Shown here: positions 1 to 9,300 of the stretch, piece after piece
How the letters are laid out: each line of letters begins with the position of its first letter
Numbering within the stretch: the first letter of the stretch is position 1
Origin: Desulforegula conservatrix Mb1Pa
Lineage (GTDB): Bacteria; Desulfobacterota; Desulfobacteria; Desulfobacterales; Desulforegulaceae
Length of the DNA stretch: 50,838 nucleotides
Direction: 5' to 3'
NCBI RefSeq assembly: GCF_000426225.1
Contig: NZ_AUEY01000024.1
Span: 1 to 50,838, forward strand
Notes under the pieces: model-generated
Told to the model about the DNA's origin: nothing
Database searches by the model: none
What the model saw: only the letters and a program-made list of their open reading frames with translations
Position numbers and translations under genes: made by a program

Positions 1-79
1 ACTTATCTTCGGTCCCATATTCGGACAGGAATTCGTGAATACTCTTTCCTTTTTGAAATTGGATCATATTTTTTGCCAT
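1..79 (-). CDS. Transposase N-terminus, IS1595-like (partial, cut by window edge)
   Basis: The first 26 codons of a gene that continues off the left edge. The ATG is at 79 and is preceded by a good ribosome binding site (GGAGGTG, 84-90 on the complement). The predicted start, MAKNMIQFQKGKSIHEF followed by LSEYGTED, resembles the conserved N-terminus of IS1595/ISXO2-type transposases (MAKN..QFQ.G.S...F...YGTE), which is normally followed by a zinc ribbon and a DDE-type domain. Those domains lie outside the window, so family assignment rests on the N-terminus alone. I could not identify the inverted repeat of the element in the 220 bases between this start and the next gene, which is AT-rich and otherwise unremarkable. 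Confidence 0.6.
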   Translation of the reverse strand, partial: MAKNMIQFQKGKSIHEFLSEYGTEDK

Positions 80-299
80 GCTACACCTCCATCATATCTG
101 GATAATCTTTCACATGCCTTAAGATAAGCATGGCGGAGTAAAAATGGTAATCAAATATACTAATCAGTGATAAAAAAAGCATATTACACTAAGAAATCTC
201 GTCTGCATGGATAATATAAAACCGGGCCATGACTATAAAATACTCTGATGCAGGGATTTTGTGAAAAAATGAAAATGTCAAATTTGTTTGTTTTCGGTT

Positions 300-1076
300 C
301 TACGAATTAACCACATCCCCTATTCCGTTAAGAATATAATTCGGCCTGTAAGCAAATTTAGGAAGATCAGCCATTGCAGTGACGCCGCTTAAAACAAGCA
401 CGGTCGTAAGCTCAGATTCGACTCCCGCAATTATATCCGTATCCATCCTGTCACCAATAATTGCGACAGCCTCTGCCCTTACGCCAAGCTTTTTCATTGC
501 ATTTCTCATAATTAGAGGATTAGGCTTTCCGACAAAATATGCTTTTGATCCTGTTGAAAGCTCTATGGGCGCGATTAGGGCTCCTGTTGCAGGAGCTATA
601 CCATTTTCAATCGGCCCAGTAAGATCCGAATTAGTTCCTATAAGCCGAGATCCATTCATGACAAGCTTAACTGCATGCTCTATCTGATGATAGCTGTACT
701 TGCGCGTATCACCCACCACCACGTAGTCAGGGTTCATGTCGTTCATTGAATATCCGGCCTCGTAAAGGGCATTTATTATACCTGCTTCACCAATAACATA
801 GGCGCTTCCAGCCGGAGTCTGGGTCGCAAGAAAATCAGCGGTTGCAAGTGCGCTTGTGTAAAAAGATTTTTCAGAAACCTCAACGCCAAGCCTGATAAGC
901 TTTTCACGCAGCTCGCGCGGAGTTCTTTCGCTGCTGTTTGTAAGGAACAGGAATTTTTTGCCTGTTTCTTCTATCCAGTTAAGAAATTCGATGGCTCCAG
1001 GAAGAAGCTGATTACCATGATATATTACTCCGTCCATATCGCAGATGAACGCTTCCTTTTCTCTTAAAGATTCCAT
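300..1076 (-). CDS. HAD-superfamily phosphatase, NagD-like
   Basis: A 258-residue cytosolic hydrolase of the NagD/PGP subfamily (HAD class IIA), phosphatases of small phospho-metabolites such as UMP or phosphosugars. Motif I is DMDG with the nucleophile Asp13 and general acid Asp15; motif II is TNSS (46-49); the motif III lysine is in GKPNP (Lys184); motif IV is GDRMDTD (208-214). The cap domain is between motifs II and III. Length is normal for the family. The ATG has AAGGGG shortly upstream. The gene stands alone between a truncated insertion sequence and repeat elements, so the context does not narrow the substrate. Confidence 0.85.
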   Translation of the reverse strand: MESLREKEAFICDMDGVIYHGNQLLPGAIEFLNWIEETGKKFLFLTNSSERTPRELREKLIRLGVEVSEKSFYTSALATADFLATQTPAGSAYVIGEAGIINALYEAGYSMNDMNPDYVVVGDTRKYSYHQIEHAVKLVMNGSRLIGTNSDLTGPIENGIAPATGALIAPIELSTGSKAYFVGKPNPLIMRNAMKKLGVRAEAVAIIGDRMDTDIIAGVESELTTVLVLSGVTAMADLPKFAYRPNYILNGIGDVVNS

Positions 1077-1109
1077 AAATCCCCTTAAGCTTAAAATGCT
1101 AATTTTTAT

Positions 1110-1160
1110 CGGCCTCTGGCGGGTCGCTTTTTTGTAAAAAACCTCCGCAAAAAACTTTTT
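1110..1160 (-). repeat. Dispersed hairpin repeat, family B (right half, single)
   Basis: Matches, in reverse orientation, the recurring intergenic unit seen at 32588, 34485, 36017, 37165 and 40676: AAAGTTTTTTGCGGAG followed by a T-run, ACA, an A-run, GCGACCCGCC and GAGGC. The inner arms GCTTTTTT/AAAAAAGC and outer arms GCGG/CCGC form a long hairpin. It lies downstream of the MYG1-like gene and upstream of the HAD phosphatase start and could act as a weak terminator or mRNA stabiliser. Confidence 0.7.
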
Positions 1161-1207
1161 GAACTTCTGGTGTTCGAGTTTTGTTTTTTAATTCAAAACT
1201 GATGGTA

Positions 1208-1325
1208 TCGCAAAAAGTCAAAAATGGGCGGTATCGTCATGCCAGACTTGATCAGGCATCCAGTAATTTAAAATACTTCTGAATTCCGGCCTGCGCAGGA
1301 ATGACGGTAATCGGACTTTTTGCGA
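1208..1325. repeat. MITE-like repeat, family A, 118 bp with 12-bp terminal inverted repeats
   Basis: Bounded by TCGCAAAAAGTC (1208-1219) and GACTTTTTGCGA (1314-1325), a perfect inverted pair. The interior has two further nested inverted segments: ATGCC..GACTTGATC..GGCAT near 1239-1260 and ATTCC..CTGCGC..GGAAT near 1282-1303. The same structure, with the same length, recurs at 27665-27783 and, in reverse orientation, at 45658-45775; a degenerate copy is at 43370-43520. Similarity between copies extends to GATGGA on one side and CCTTGTCA on the other. No coding capacity. Confidence 0.8.
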
Positions 1326-1371
1326 CCCTGTCAAAACTATTTAGAGGCCATAAACTCGTTTTGCAATTATC

Positions 1372-2172
1372 CTAAAACGATAATTCAACAAGCGCAAGTA
1401 TCTGATCAACCGGAAGTTTTTCATATGTTTTGGCCACAAACCCGCCTTTGTGCGCAAATTTAACGGAGGGATGCTTTTCTATCTTTGAAAAATTGACTCC
1501 AGGGAAGTCGCCAAAGCGATACAGTTTCCAGCCGTTCCCCCTGCTGTCCCACGAAATGCATGCAGCGGCCTTTTGGCCGTCAATCGTCTTCCAGTAGGCA
1601 TCCATGCCTGTGCTGTCATCTGTGAGGCCGATTATAACTTCTTTGCCCTTTATGACTTTTCTTTCGCATGACGCCCAAAAATCAAAACTTGCTTTGAGTT
1701 CCTTGGCTTCATTAATAATTTCGATTCCAAATTTTCTCATGATAGGAGTAACAGAGTTCGGATCATCCTCAAACCATTTAACAATCCATGATTCGAGTGG
1801 GCTGTATGCAGGCTCAAGATCCTCTACGCCCATAAGTCTTGAAACCCTTATCGGGCCAAGGCGATCCATCTTTTCCTTGAAATCCCACCAGGGTTTTATC
1901 TTCATGGTTTCGGACAAACCAAGATAATCACCCACAATACAAAAACTGGCCAGAATTGTCAGATCCTGATGATGATCAAAATTTTTCATTTCAGGTTCAT
2001 GGCGTCCGCCAACATCCACAACCCATATTTCAGGATCATCAAGCTCGGCCTCTTCAGGTTCTTTTCTGAAAACATCAAACTCGGTTTCAGGATAAGAAGC
2101 AAGAATAAGTGACAAAGCAAGAAACTCGTCGAAATGGGCCTTTCCAGGATGTGTGATTATTGTTTTTTTCAT
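1372..2172 (-). CDS. MYG1 / UPF0160-like metal-dependent hydrolase
   Basis: A 266-residue protein with the metal-binding layout of the MYG1 (UPF0160) group within the DHH-like phosphoesterases: THPGKAHFDE (residues 7-16; His8, His13, Asp15), VVDVGG (around Asp53), then FDHHQ (65-69). Eukaryotic MYG1 is described as an exonuclease; the role of bacterial members is not settled. This one is shorter than eukaryotic MYG1 (about 340-380 residues), and its middle is divergent from the family as I know it. The start is the ATG at 2172, with only a weak GGGA upstream. Monocistronic by position. An RNase or oligonucleotide phosphodiesterase role would be inference. Confidence 0.6.
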   Translation of the reverse strand: MKKTIITHPGKAHFDEFLALSLILASYPETEFDVFRKEPEEAELDDPEIWVVDVGGRHEPEMKNFDHHQDLTILASFCIVGDYLGLSETMKIKPWWDFKEKMDRLGPIRVSRLMGVEDLEPAYSPLESWIVKWFEDDPNSVTPIMRKFGIEIINEAKELKASFDFWASCERKVIKGKEVIIGLTDDSTGMDAYWKTIDGQKAAACISWDSRGNGWKLYRFGDFPGVNFSKIEKHPSVKFAHKGGFVAKTYEKLPVDQILALVELSF

Positions 2173-2283
2173 ATGATCTGTCCCATAAGGATATTTATAT
2201 AATTATAGTGAGCTGGGTATGAAGATAATGTCAATTTTAGATTCTTTAAATAGCAGACTTTTTAATGTGCGCAAAAAATAAAA

Positions 2284-2308
2284 AACCCGGAGGCAAAGCC
2301 TCCGGGTT
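2284..2308 (-). terminator. Rho-independent terminator after the Hdr-like gene
   Basis: Perfect 11-bp stem AACCCGGAGGC / GCCTCCGGGTT with an AAA loop, followed on the minus strand by TTTTTTATTTTTT. It lies 30 bases past the stop codon of the minus-strand selenoprotein gene and probably ends that transcript. Confidence 0.9.
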
Positions 2309-2337
2309 TAAAATTCAATAATAATAATTGAATCTAT

Positions 2338-3669
2338 TTATTCTTCAGCATCTTCCGCTTTTGGTGGAAGATTTACTTCCTGGAGTTCTTCTCCGAGATA
2401 CTGTCTTTCGCTTTCTCCAAGAATACCAAGGGCAAGACCAAGAACTGTCCAGATATGAACAACATGGTAATGACTTCCATAATGTTCTGAAAGCTCATGA
2501 ATCTGGGCATGGCAGTTATGGCAGCCAGCAACTACATAGGTAGCCTTGGTAGCCTTTATCTGCTCGTCCTTGATTTTTCCGTAAAGAAGTCTTTCTTCTT
2601 TAAGACCGGACTGGAGATATCCGCCGCCGCCGCCGCAGCAGAAGTTATTGCTCTTGTTTGGATAAGTATCCACAAAATTCTCTTCGCCCACGCATGACTT
2701 AATGACGTAACGGATGTCATCAGCTGCTGCGTCGCCAAAGGTCTTACGGATAATATTGCATGGGTCCTGAATGGTGAATTTAATCTGGAGATCCTTGTTC
2801 CACTCGGAACTAGGCTTGAGTCTGCCTTCGCGGATCCACTGTGCGTAGTACTGATAGATGGTGCCGACTTCGAAGTTGTGCGGAATGTTGTACTTTTTCA
2901 GTCCTGCCAGGACTGAGAATGTTATATGCCCTCACTCGGTATTGAGAAAGACCTTGCACCCGAGTTCATTCGCCTCCTCGGCAGCAGTACGGGTAACATA
3001 ATCCCATCCTTCGTCATCAGCAAGGAACATACAGTAGTTTTCACCAGCCCAGCCTTTACGGCCATAAGTCCAGTCAACACCTGCAAGATTAAGAATTTTC
3101 CACAGAGGAAGAAGTTCTTCAGGCTCTGTCATTGGCTCGCGAGAGTTCTGATTAAGAAAAAATTCAGCGCCGAATTTTCCGATAGGCGCCTGAAGATCCC
3201 TTTCTTCCCATTCAGGATACTCAGCTTTATGTTCTTCGAGAATATCACCAACAACGAATTCAAAGTCTTCCTGGGAACAACCCATGGCGCTGCATGTGTC
3301 CATTTTCATGGCCATGTCGCATGATCCAAGAATACCTTTTGGTCTTTCCTCACGAGGAATCATCTGTCTTGCGTTGAATACCAGCTGGGGAATGTTGATT
3401 TTCATCGGGCATGCATACACGCAACGCGTACACATACTGCACATCCACATCCAGTTGGATTTCATTATTTCTTCGTCCAGTCCCAACGCGGCCATACGCA
3501 GGAACTTCCTGGGGTCCATACCAGCAAAACCGCTGGCCGGGCACCCGGAAGAGCAAAGACCGCAGGTCAGACAGGAATTGAGATTCCCGCCTTCAGGAAG
3601 AATGGCCTTTACCTTGTCGATAAAGGCGCTCTTCTTCTTCCCGCCGATTTTGATTGCTTCTTGAGCCAT
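2338..3669 (-). CDS. Selenocysteine-containing HdrD/DsrK-type iron-sulfur oxidoreductase (CCG domain)
   Basis: Reading through the TGA at 2934-2932 as selenocysteine gives one protein of 443 residues. The ATG at 3669 has GGAGGAG eight bases upstream. The N-terminal half has two [4Fe-4S] motifs, CLTCGLCSSGCP (Cys33, 36, 39, 43) and CSMCTRCVYACP (Cys77, 80, 83, 87). The C-terminal part has a CCG-type cluster motif: DPCNIIR, then FCCGGGGG, then GCHNCH. The read-through residue is in TE-U-GH, where related HdrD/DsrK/GlpC-type proteins carry cysteine (ECGH). The reading frame on both sides of the TGA is in phase, so no frameshift is needed. Such proteins pass electrons to disulfides or DsrC-like partners, or belong to Hdr/Tmc-like complexes. 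No partner subunit is adjacent and the gene seems monocistronic, so the redox partner is unknown. Confidence 0.85.
2895..2934 (-). promoter_or_regulatory. UGA selenocysteine codon with bacterial SECIS-like hairpin
   Basis: On the minus strand the TGA (2934-2932) is followed after 12 bases by a stem-loop at 2919-2895: TTCTCAGTCCT, loop GGC, AGGACTGAAAA. The stem has 11 positions with a single C-A mismatch, and the loop starts with G. Position and size fit the bacterial SECIS, which lies inside the coding region just 3' of the UGA and is bound by SelB. Confidence 0.8.
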
Positions 3670-4209
3670 TTTACAAACTCCTCCGTCTTGATTTGCAAAG
3701 CATCCGGGGCTCTTCCCGTCTGCCCAAAACCATCTGGATACCGCCGCAAAAACGGCAGAATCCCACACCTATCAGGTAAATCACCGAACCCTTAAAATAA
3801 GGGAAAACTAATCTGCCACACTGAGATGCAGTTCTCGCTTAAACCATAAAAGATGTCAATAGGAAACCACGGAACAGAAAAAAATCTCTTCCAAAAGCAG
3901 CGAAAAACCTGAAATAACAGAACAAATCCATCTAAATTCAATCATATTCGCTCTTAAAAAATTATTATTAGAGATTTCTAACCTCGTAAAAGAAAACAAA
4001 CATCTTTAGCAAATCAAAAACTTTCAGAACCTCTATACATTCACAGAGCTCCATTGATTCTTAAAAAACAGCCCGAAAGATAAGGTTCTTTGATTCAATG
4101 AATTTGACTTAAGCCCGATATTTTTATAATGAAATCAAAAACAATGCCTAAAAAAATAACAACCCGAATTCCAAAGATTATATACTAAAGCTTATATAAG
4201 GATAAACCA
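3670..4209. other. 540-base divergent intergenic region, AT-rich
   Basis: Separates the minus-strand Hdr-like gene from plus-strand dapL. No convincing open reading frame, structured RNA or repeat copy was seen. It contains the SD of the Hdr-like gene (3678-3684) and the promoter assigned to dapL near its right end. Confidence 0.5.
4103..4130 (+). promoter_or_regulatory. Candidate sigma-70 promoter of dapL
   Basis: TTTGAC (4103-4108) and a perfect TATAAT (4125-4130) with a 16-base spacer, about 80 bases before the dapL start. Position and -10 match are good; the -35 is imperfect. No riboswitch was seen in the leader. Confidence 0.5.
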
Positions 4210-5436
4210 ATGATAAGAATAAATGAAAATTATCTTAAACTTAACGCCTCCTATCTTTTTTCTGAAATCGCCAAAAGAGTGTCAGCGTTCCAGGCCGCAA
4301 ATCCTGACAGGGAAATTATAAGGCTTGGCATAGGAGACGTTACAAGGGCTCTTCCCCAGGCATGCGTAGACGCGTTCCATAAGGCAATAGATGAAATGGC
4401 TTCAGATTCCACTTTTAAAGGCTATGGCCCTGAGCAGGGCTATGCCTTTCTGAGGGAAGCGATTGCAGAGCATGATTTCAAGGCAAACGGAGCTGATATA
4501 AGCGCGGATGAAATATTTGTAAGTGACGGGGCAAAATGCGACACGGCAAATATACAGGAGCTTTTTAGCGAAGATATTATAATAGCAATCCCTGACCCTG
4601 TTTACCCTGTCTACCTTGATACAAACGTAATGGCTGGCCGCACAGGGAAATTTGCCGACGGCAGGTACGAAGGCATTGTATATCTTGAATGCACAAGGGA
4701 AAACGGATTTGTTCCGGCGCTTCCTGAAAAGCCGGTTGACCTTATTTATCTCTGCTTCCCCAATAACCCGACCGGAAGCACAATAACAAAAGACCAGCTG
4801 GCAAAATGGGTCGATTATGCGAAAAAGAACAAGGCCTTGATTCTTTTTGATGCTGCATATGAGGCATTTATAACTGATCCGGCACTTCCGAAATCAATAT
4901 ATGAGATTGAAGGAGCACGGGAGGTTGCCATAGAATTCCGGAGTCTTTCAAAAACCGCAGGATTCACAGGAACAAGATGCGCTTACACCGTCGTTCCTAA
5001 AAACTGCGTGGCCTATGATTCCGAAGGAAACGCCCACAACCTTTATGCAATGTGGAACAGACGCCAGACAACCAAGTTTAATGGAGTATCATACCCTGTC
5101 CAGAAATCCGCAGCAGCAATTTACAGCGAGCCTGGCAGAACCCAGGTTAAGGAGCTTGCTGCATATTATCTGAAGAATGCGGCGCTCATCAGGGAATCAA
5201 TGATGGCCCTCGGCTATGAGTGCACAGGAGGAGTCGACTCTCCTTATATATGGATATACGGCAAGGGAACAGGCTCGTGGGATTTCTTCAACCTGTTGCT
5301 TGAAAAGGCTGGGGTTGTTTGTACTCCTGGTGCTGGTTTCGGAAGATGCGGTGAAGGATATATCCGTATAAGCGCTTTCAATAGTTATGAAAATGTTCAG
5401 AAGGCCATGGCCAAAATCAAAGAAGCCCTGAAATAA
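4210..5436 (+). CDS. dapL: LL-diaminopimelate aminotransferase
   Basis: A 408-residue PLP enzyme that converts tetrahydrodipicolinate directly to LL-2,6-diaminopimelate for lysine and peptidoglycan synthesis. The N-terminus ([17 protein letters not shown], then EIAKRV) is characteristic of DapL. Other family segments are [34 protein letters not shown] and CFPNNPTG. The Schiff-base lysine is in [12 protein letters not shown] (Lys248). Length is typical. AAGGA precedes the ATG. It is followed by its own terminator, so it is probably monocistronic. The DapL route is common in Desulfobacterota and fits the taxonomic reading. Confidence 0.95.
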   Translation: MIRINENYLKLNASYLFSEIAKRVSAFQAANPDREIIRLGIGDVTRALPQACVDAFHKAIDEMASDSTFKGYGPEQGYAFLREAIAEHDFKANGADISADEIFVSDGAKCDTANIQELFSEDIIIAIPDPVYPVYLDTNVMAGRTGKFADGRYEGIVYLECTRENGFVPALPEKPVDLIYLCFPNNPTGSTITKDQLAKWVDYAKKNKALILFDAAYEAFITDPALPKSIYEIEGAREVAIEFRSLSKTAGFTGTRCAYTVVPKNCVAYDSEGNAHNLYAMWNRRQTTKFNGVSYPVQKSAAAIYSEPGRTQVKELAAYYLKNAALIRESMMALGYECTGGVDSPYIWIYGKGTGSWDFFNLLLEKAGVVCTPGAGFGRCGEGYIRISAFNSYENVQKAMAKIKEALK

Positions 5437-5445
5437 TAAAAGGAC

Positions 5446-5478
5446 AGCCTGCCTTGACCAAACAAGGCAGGCTTCTTT
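5446..5478 (+). terminator. Rho-independent terminator after dapL
   Basis: Ten-base stem AGCCTGCCTT / AAGGCAGGCT with an eight-base loop, followed by TCTTT, ten bases past the dapL stop. Confidence 0.85.
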
Positions 5479-5777
5479 CCCTTACATATTATATTGGGGC
5501 CATTCAGGCATGACGCTGACGCCTTATTCCGACTTTTTGAGAGGCCGCCTTACCTAAACTCCCTGAAATTTCTTCTAAAAACTTGCATAAAACCTTTATT
5601 CAAAATAAATTGAACTGAACTTGAGTCTGGCATGTCTGAGATAGAGATATATTCAGTTATTGCAACTCTAAAAAACTGTTACAAGACCATTGAATCAACA
5701 GCCCGATTATCGCCTTGGGCAAAATGGCATTTTTAGATGCACCTCATCATAATAATAAAATCCTTCCAGGGGTGAAA
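5479..5777. other. Intergenic region with a decayed piece of repeat family A
   Basis: Around 5505-5552 the text CATTCAGGCATGACG...ATTCCGACTTTTTGAGAGG resembles the end of the family A element, but it lacks the second terminal repeat. The rest shows no gene. An in-frame upstream ATG at 5715 exists but lacks a ribosome binding site. Confidence 0.4.
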
Positions 5778-6239
5778 ATGCAGAAAGTTGAATATATCAC
5801 CAAGGAAAAGGTCACAGAGATAATGAAGCGCCTTGATTTTTTCAAGGATTTCAACACTTCCGAAATCACCAAACTTTCAGAATTCCATACAAATTTTTTT
5901 GTGTATGAAAAAGACGAAAGAATCATTGAAGAAGGTCACCACAGCAATGCCTTTTACATAATTCTTTCAGGCGGAGTAATTGTTATAAAGGAGAATTCAA
6001 AAATCCCCCTGGCAAGACTTGAGCCCGGAGACTTTTTCGGTGAAATCGCCTTTATCACCGGAAATCCAAGAACCTCCAATATCGTGTCTGATGAAACCAC
6101 CATAGCAATAAGAATAAACAGGTCAATGCTTGATAAGCTTACTTCTGAAATCCGTGAAAAAATAAAGGATCAGATACTGAACAAGCTTATTCAGCGAATA
6201 GGGAGAATGAACGACGTAATAGTAAGCCTGACAGAATAA
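5778..6239 (+). CDS. Small cyclic-nucleotide-binding-domain protein
   Basis: A 153-residue protein made almost entirely of one CNB (cAMP-receptor-like) domain. The phosphate-binding cassette is visible as FFGEIAFITGNPRTS, with Glu89 and Arg98 in the positions that contact the cyclic nucleotide ribose and phosphate. No DNA-binding helix-turn-helix follows; the last 35 residues are a basic amphipathic helix. It is therefore a stand-alone sensor or a subunit of something else rather than a Crp-type regulator. I chose the ATG at 5778 because AGGGGTG sits six bases upstream; an in-frame ATG at 5715 has no such site. A small palindromic GC-rich stretch (6250-6304) follows. Confidence 0.8.
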   Translation: MQKVEYITKEKVTEIMKRLDFFKDFNTSEITKLSEFHTNFFVYEKDERIIEEGHHSNAFYIILSGGVIVIKENSKIPLARLEPGDFFGEIAFITGNPRTSNIVSDETTIAIRINRSMLDKLTSEIREKIKDQILNKLIQRIGRMNDVIVSLTE

Positions 6240-6338
6240 AATCTATCCTTCCCCTCACAAAAAGCGAGGGGCGCATCCAGCATCCGTGCCGATATGCGCC
6301 CTACCTATGGACTTCGCCCATCCGCTTTTATTTATTTT

Positions 6339-9300
6339 TTACTGAAGAAGTCTCATTACATTCTGGGCAGATGCGTTTGCCTGGGACTGGGCATAGGTGC
6401 CAGCCTGCATCAGAACCTGCATCTTTGAGAACACCGAGCTTTCCTGAGCAAAATCCACGTCGCGGATGGTACTTTCCGTGGACTGAACGTTAATCTTGGT
6501 TACTGAAAGGTTTGCAACCGTGCTTGTAAGCTGATTCTGAACAGAACCCAAACCAGACCTAATTGAATCGAGACGTTTTATTGCAAAGTCGGCCGATCTG
6601 ATTACCATTTCAGCTCCCTGCTGGGTTGTCACGTCTGCGGTTGATATTGCAGTATCATAATTGATACCGGCAATAAGGGTTCCGTCGCCCCTAAGGTCGC
6701 TGGTCGCCTCTGTTTTTGTTCCGCCGCCTGCAAGTCCCATTCTCATAAGACTGAGTTCCCTGCCTGAAGCGCTGCTGCCGGCCCCGTCAACCTGGAAAAG
6801 TGTATCTGCCACAAGTCTTATCTCGCCCATATAGACAGAATCCTGAGCTACGCCTTTTCCCGGGCCAAAATCTGCTTCAAATTTTATATATTTGTTTCCT
6901 GCTGCGGTTGATTCCACATGAATATTTCTTCCATCAAGAGCCGATAGTACAAGCTTACCATCATTGTCTATGCTTGCTATTACCTTTGTCTGATCTTTGT
7001 ATTCGTTTATCGCGTTCATGAGAGCGTGATCAGCGTCTCCGGCAAGAACCTGCATACCCTTACCGCCTGTGTTGTCACGAACTATATCTATGCCGTTTAT
7101 TTTGAAGTCGCCCTGGGTAAGAACGCCTTCAACAACAGAGCCTGCGCCGGTAACATTGGCCTTGATAATATCGGCTTCGACACCTGTCTCATCCTTGACA
7201 AGATTGATTGCTGCAGCCCACGCAGCTGCACTCTTGTCTCCGAGGGCATGGGAAATGCCGTCATCCACAGGCTGGCCTATCTTGTAGCCATTTATGCTTA
7301 CATCACCGCTCTTATAGGAAAAGGTATCCACGCCAAAGAAGAGAAGGTCGTTTCCTGGGGTATTGTCTATTCCTGTTTCCTCTGATGCTCCGTAATGGAT
7401 TCCACCAAGACCAAGCATTTCAAGATAATTGTCTGAAGTTGGAGAAGAGTCAACAAGGGCTCCTGAAAGTTTTATCTGGCTGGATCTTGTTCCTTCGGCA
7501 ACACCGGGCAGCATTTTTGCCACCTTTGAAGGGTCATTCCCGCCAACTGTCAAAGGATCTCTTTCAGATATGATTCTAAGCCTGAAATCCGTATCTCCAG
7601 CTGACTTGTAAAGCTCGGCCCTTATTCCCATTTTCTGGAGATCACCATTGTTGTTGATTGCATTCACAAGGGTTCGATCTGCATCGCCTGCCTTTATTGA
7701 AAGACTGCCGCCCCGGGCTATGTCTATACCATTTATAATAAGCTCGCCTTCATTTATTGAACCTGCCTGGATACCCACTTCCCCGTTAACCATAGCCCTC
7801 GCGTTGGTCAATGAGAGAGCACCCCTTGCGACATAGGAAAGGCCTGCCATAGCCTGTCCATTAAGAGTAACACCAGTCGCTCCGGCGCCGGCCAAAGACA
7901 GATTGCGGCCATCATCCCCAACGATCCTAACCTCGCTGCCAATAAGCTCTGCCCTTATCCCCATTGCCTGGAGACTTGTGTTGGTATTTATATTGCTCAC
8001 AACCATGGCTGCCGTTGCGCCAGCCGCAACGCCAATTGATATGCCATTGAGGTTAAGACCCGCTGCCACAGGCCCAACTCCAATCACAAGCTCTGTGGTT
8101 GCCTTGGCTGCGACACCGGTGAGATTGATTTTCTCGTTTATGGCCGCAGCCTTTGCCCATGCAGTATTTGCACTGCCAAAAACCGTGAATTGGGAAACGG
8201 TTGCCCCAAGCGCAATACCGTTAACAAAAAGATCTCCGGCGACTATGGCAGCCTTACTGACCTGGGTTCCGGTAAGATATGATTTGCTTACAACAGCGAC
8301 ATCATTCCCGCCTGAATTTGAAGCTCCATTAAGTTCCCTTGAACCAAATCTTGCTCCGTCAAAGCCTATCTTCTGGATAAAATTGTCAGTAGGAACCGAG
8401 TCCGTAGCCGCGCCTTCCATAACAACGCCAGTTGTTTTGACACCTTCACGTGTTCCACTGATGAGTTGAGCTACCTTATGCGGATCTGCCCCACTTATTG
8501 TGACAGGCTCCTTCTCGGAAATAATTCTGAGCCTGAAATTTACATCGCCGGTTTCCTTGTAAAGTTCGGCCCTTATTCCAAGCGCCTGTAAATCCCTGTT
8601 GTTATTTATCGAAGTTACGAGGGTTCTGTCACCGTCTCCGGCAAGTATGGCAAGAGCTCCGCCTGCAGCCACATCCACACCATTTATCAGAAGATCTCCG
8701 GTACTTACTGAACCAGCTGCTATTCCGGCCTCGCTGTTAACCATTGCCCTTGCATTTGAAAGAGTTAGGGATCCACGCTGTGTGATCGTGGTTATTGCCA
8801 TTCCGTTCATGGAAGCGCCGCCTGCGGCACCAGCAAGAACAAGATTTCTGCCATCATTAGCAACTAACCTGACTTGGCCGTCAAAATGCTCGGCAGCAAT
8901 GCCCATAGCCTTGAAACTTGCATTATTATTAATAACACTCACAAGTGCATTGTCAGTTACCGCGCCTGTAAGGGCAACTCCATTAAGGGTTGCAGCTCCA
9001 ATGCCCGTGCCAACATTTATAATCAACTCTGTGGTGGCCTTTGCCTGGACACCGCTTTCATTGACTTTACCGTTAATAGCCGCTGCCTTGGCCCAAGCAG
9101 AATCTGTGCTACCATATGTTGCAAGCATGTTTACAGATGAGCCAATATTTATGCTGTTTGCCCTTATATCACCTTTAATGAGGGCCTCACTTGTTACAGT
9201 GCCGCCCTTGAGGAACGGGTCAGAAACAGCAGCCACAGAGTTACGATTTGTTTTGGCATATGCCATCGCACCTATTTTTGTAGCTCTTGCGTCATCGACA

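Noticed and set aside
2338-2691. A separate 117-residue gene with its own ATG
   Set aside because: It is the C-terminal part of the selenoprotein: the frame upstream stays open to the TGA and encodes conserved CCG-domain sequence.
2932-2934. A premature stop that makes the Hdr-like gene a pseudogene
   Set aside because: Both sides are in frame and well conserved, and a SECIS-like hairpin follows at the right distance, so selenocysteine is the simpler reading.
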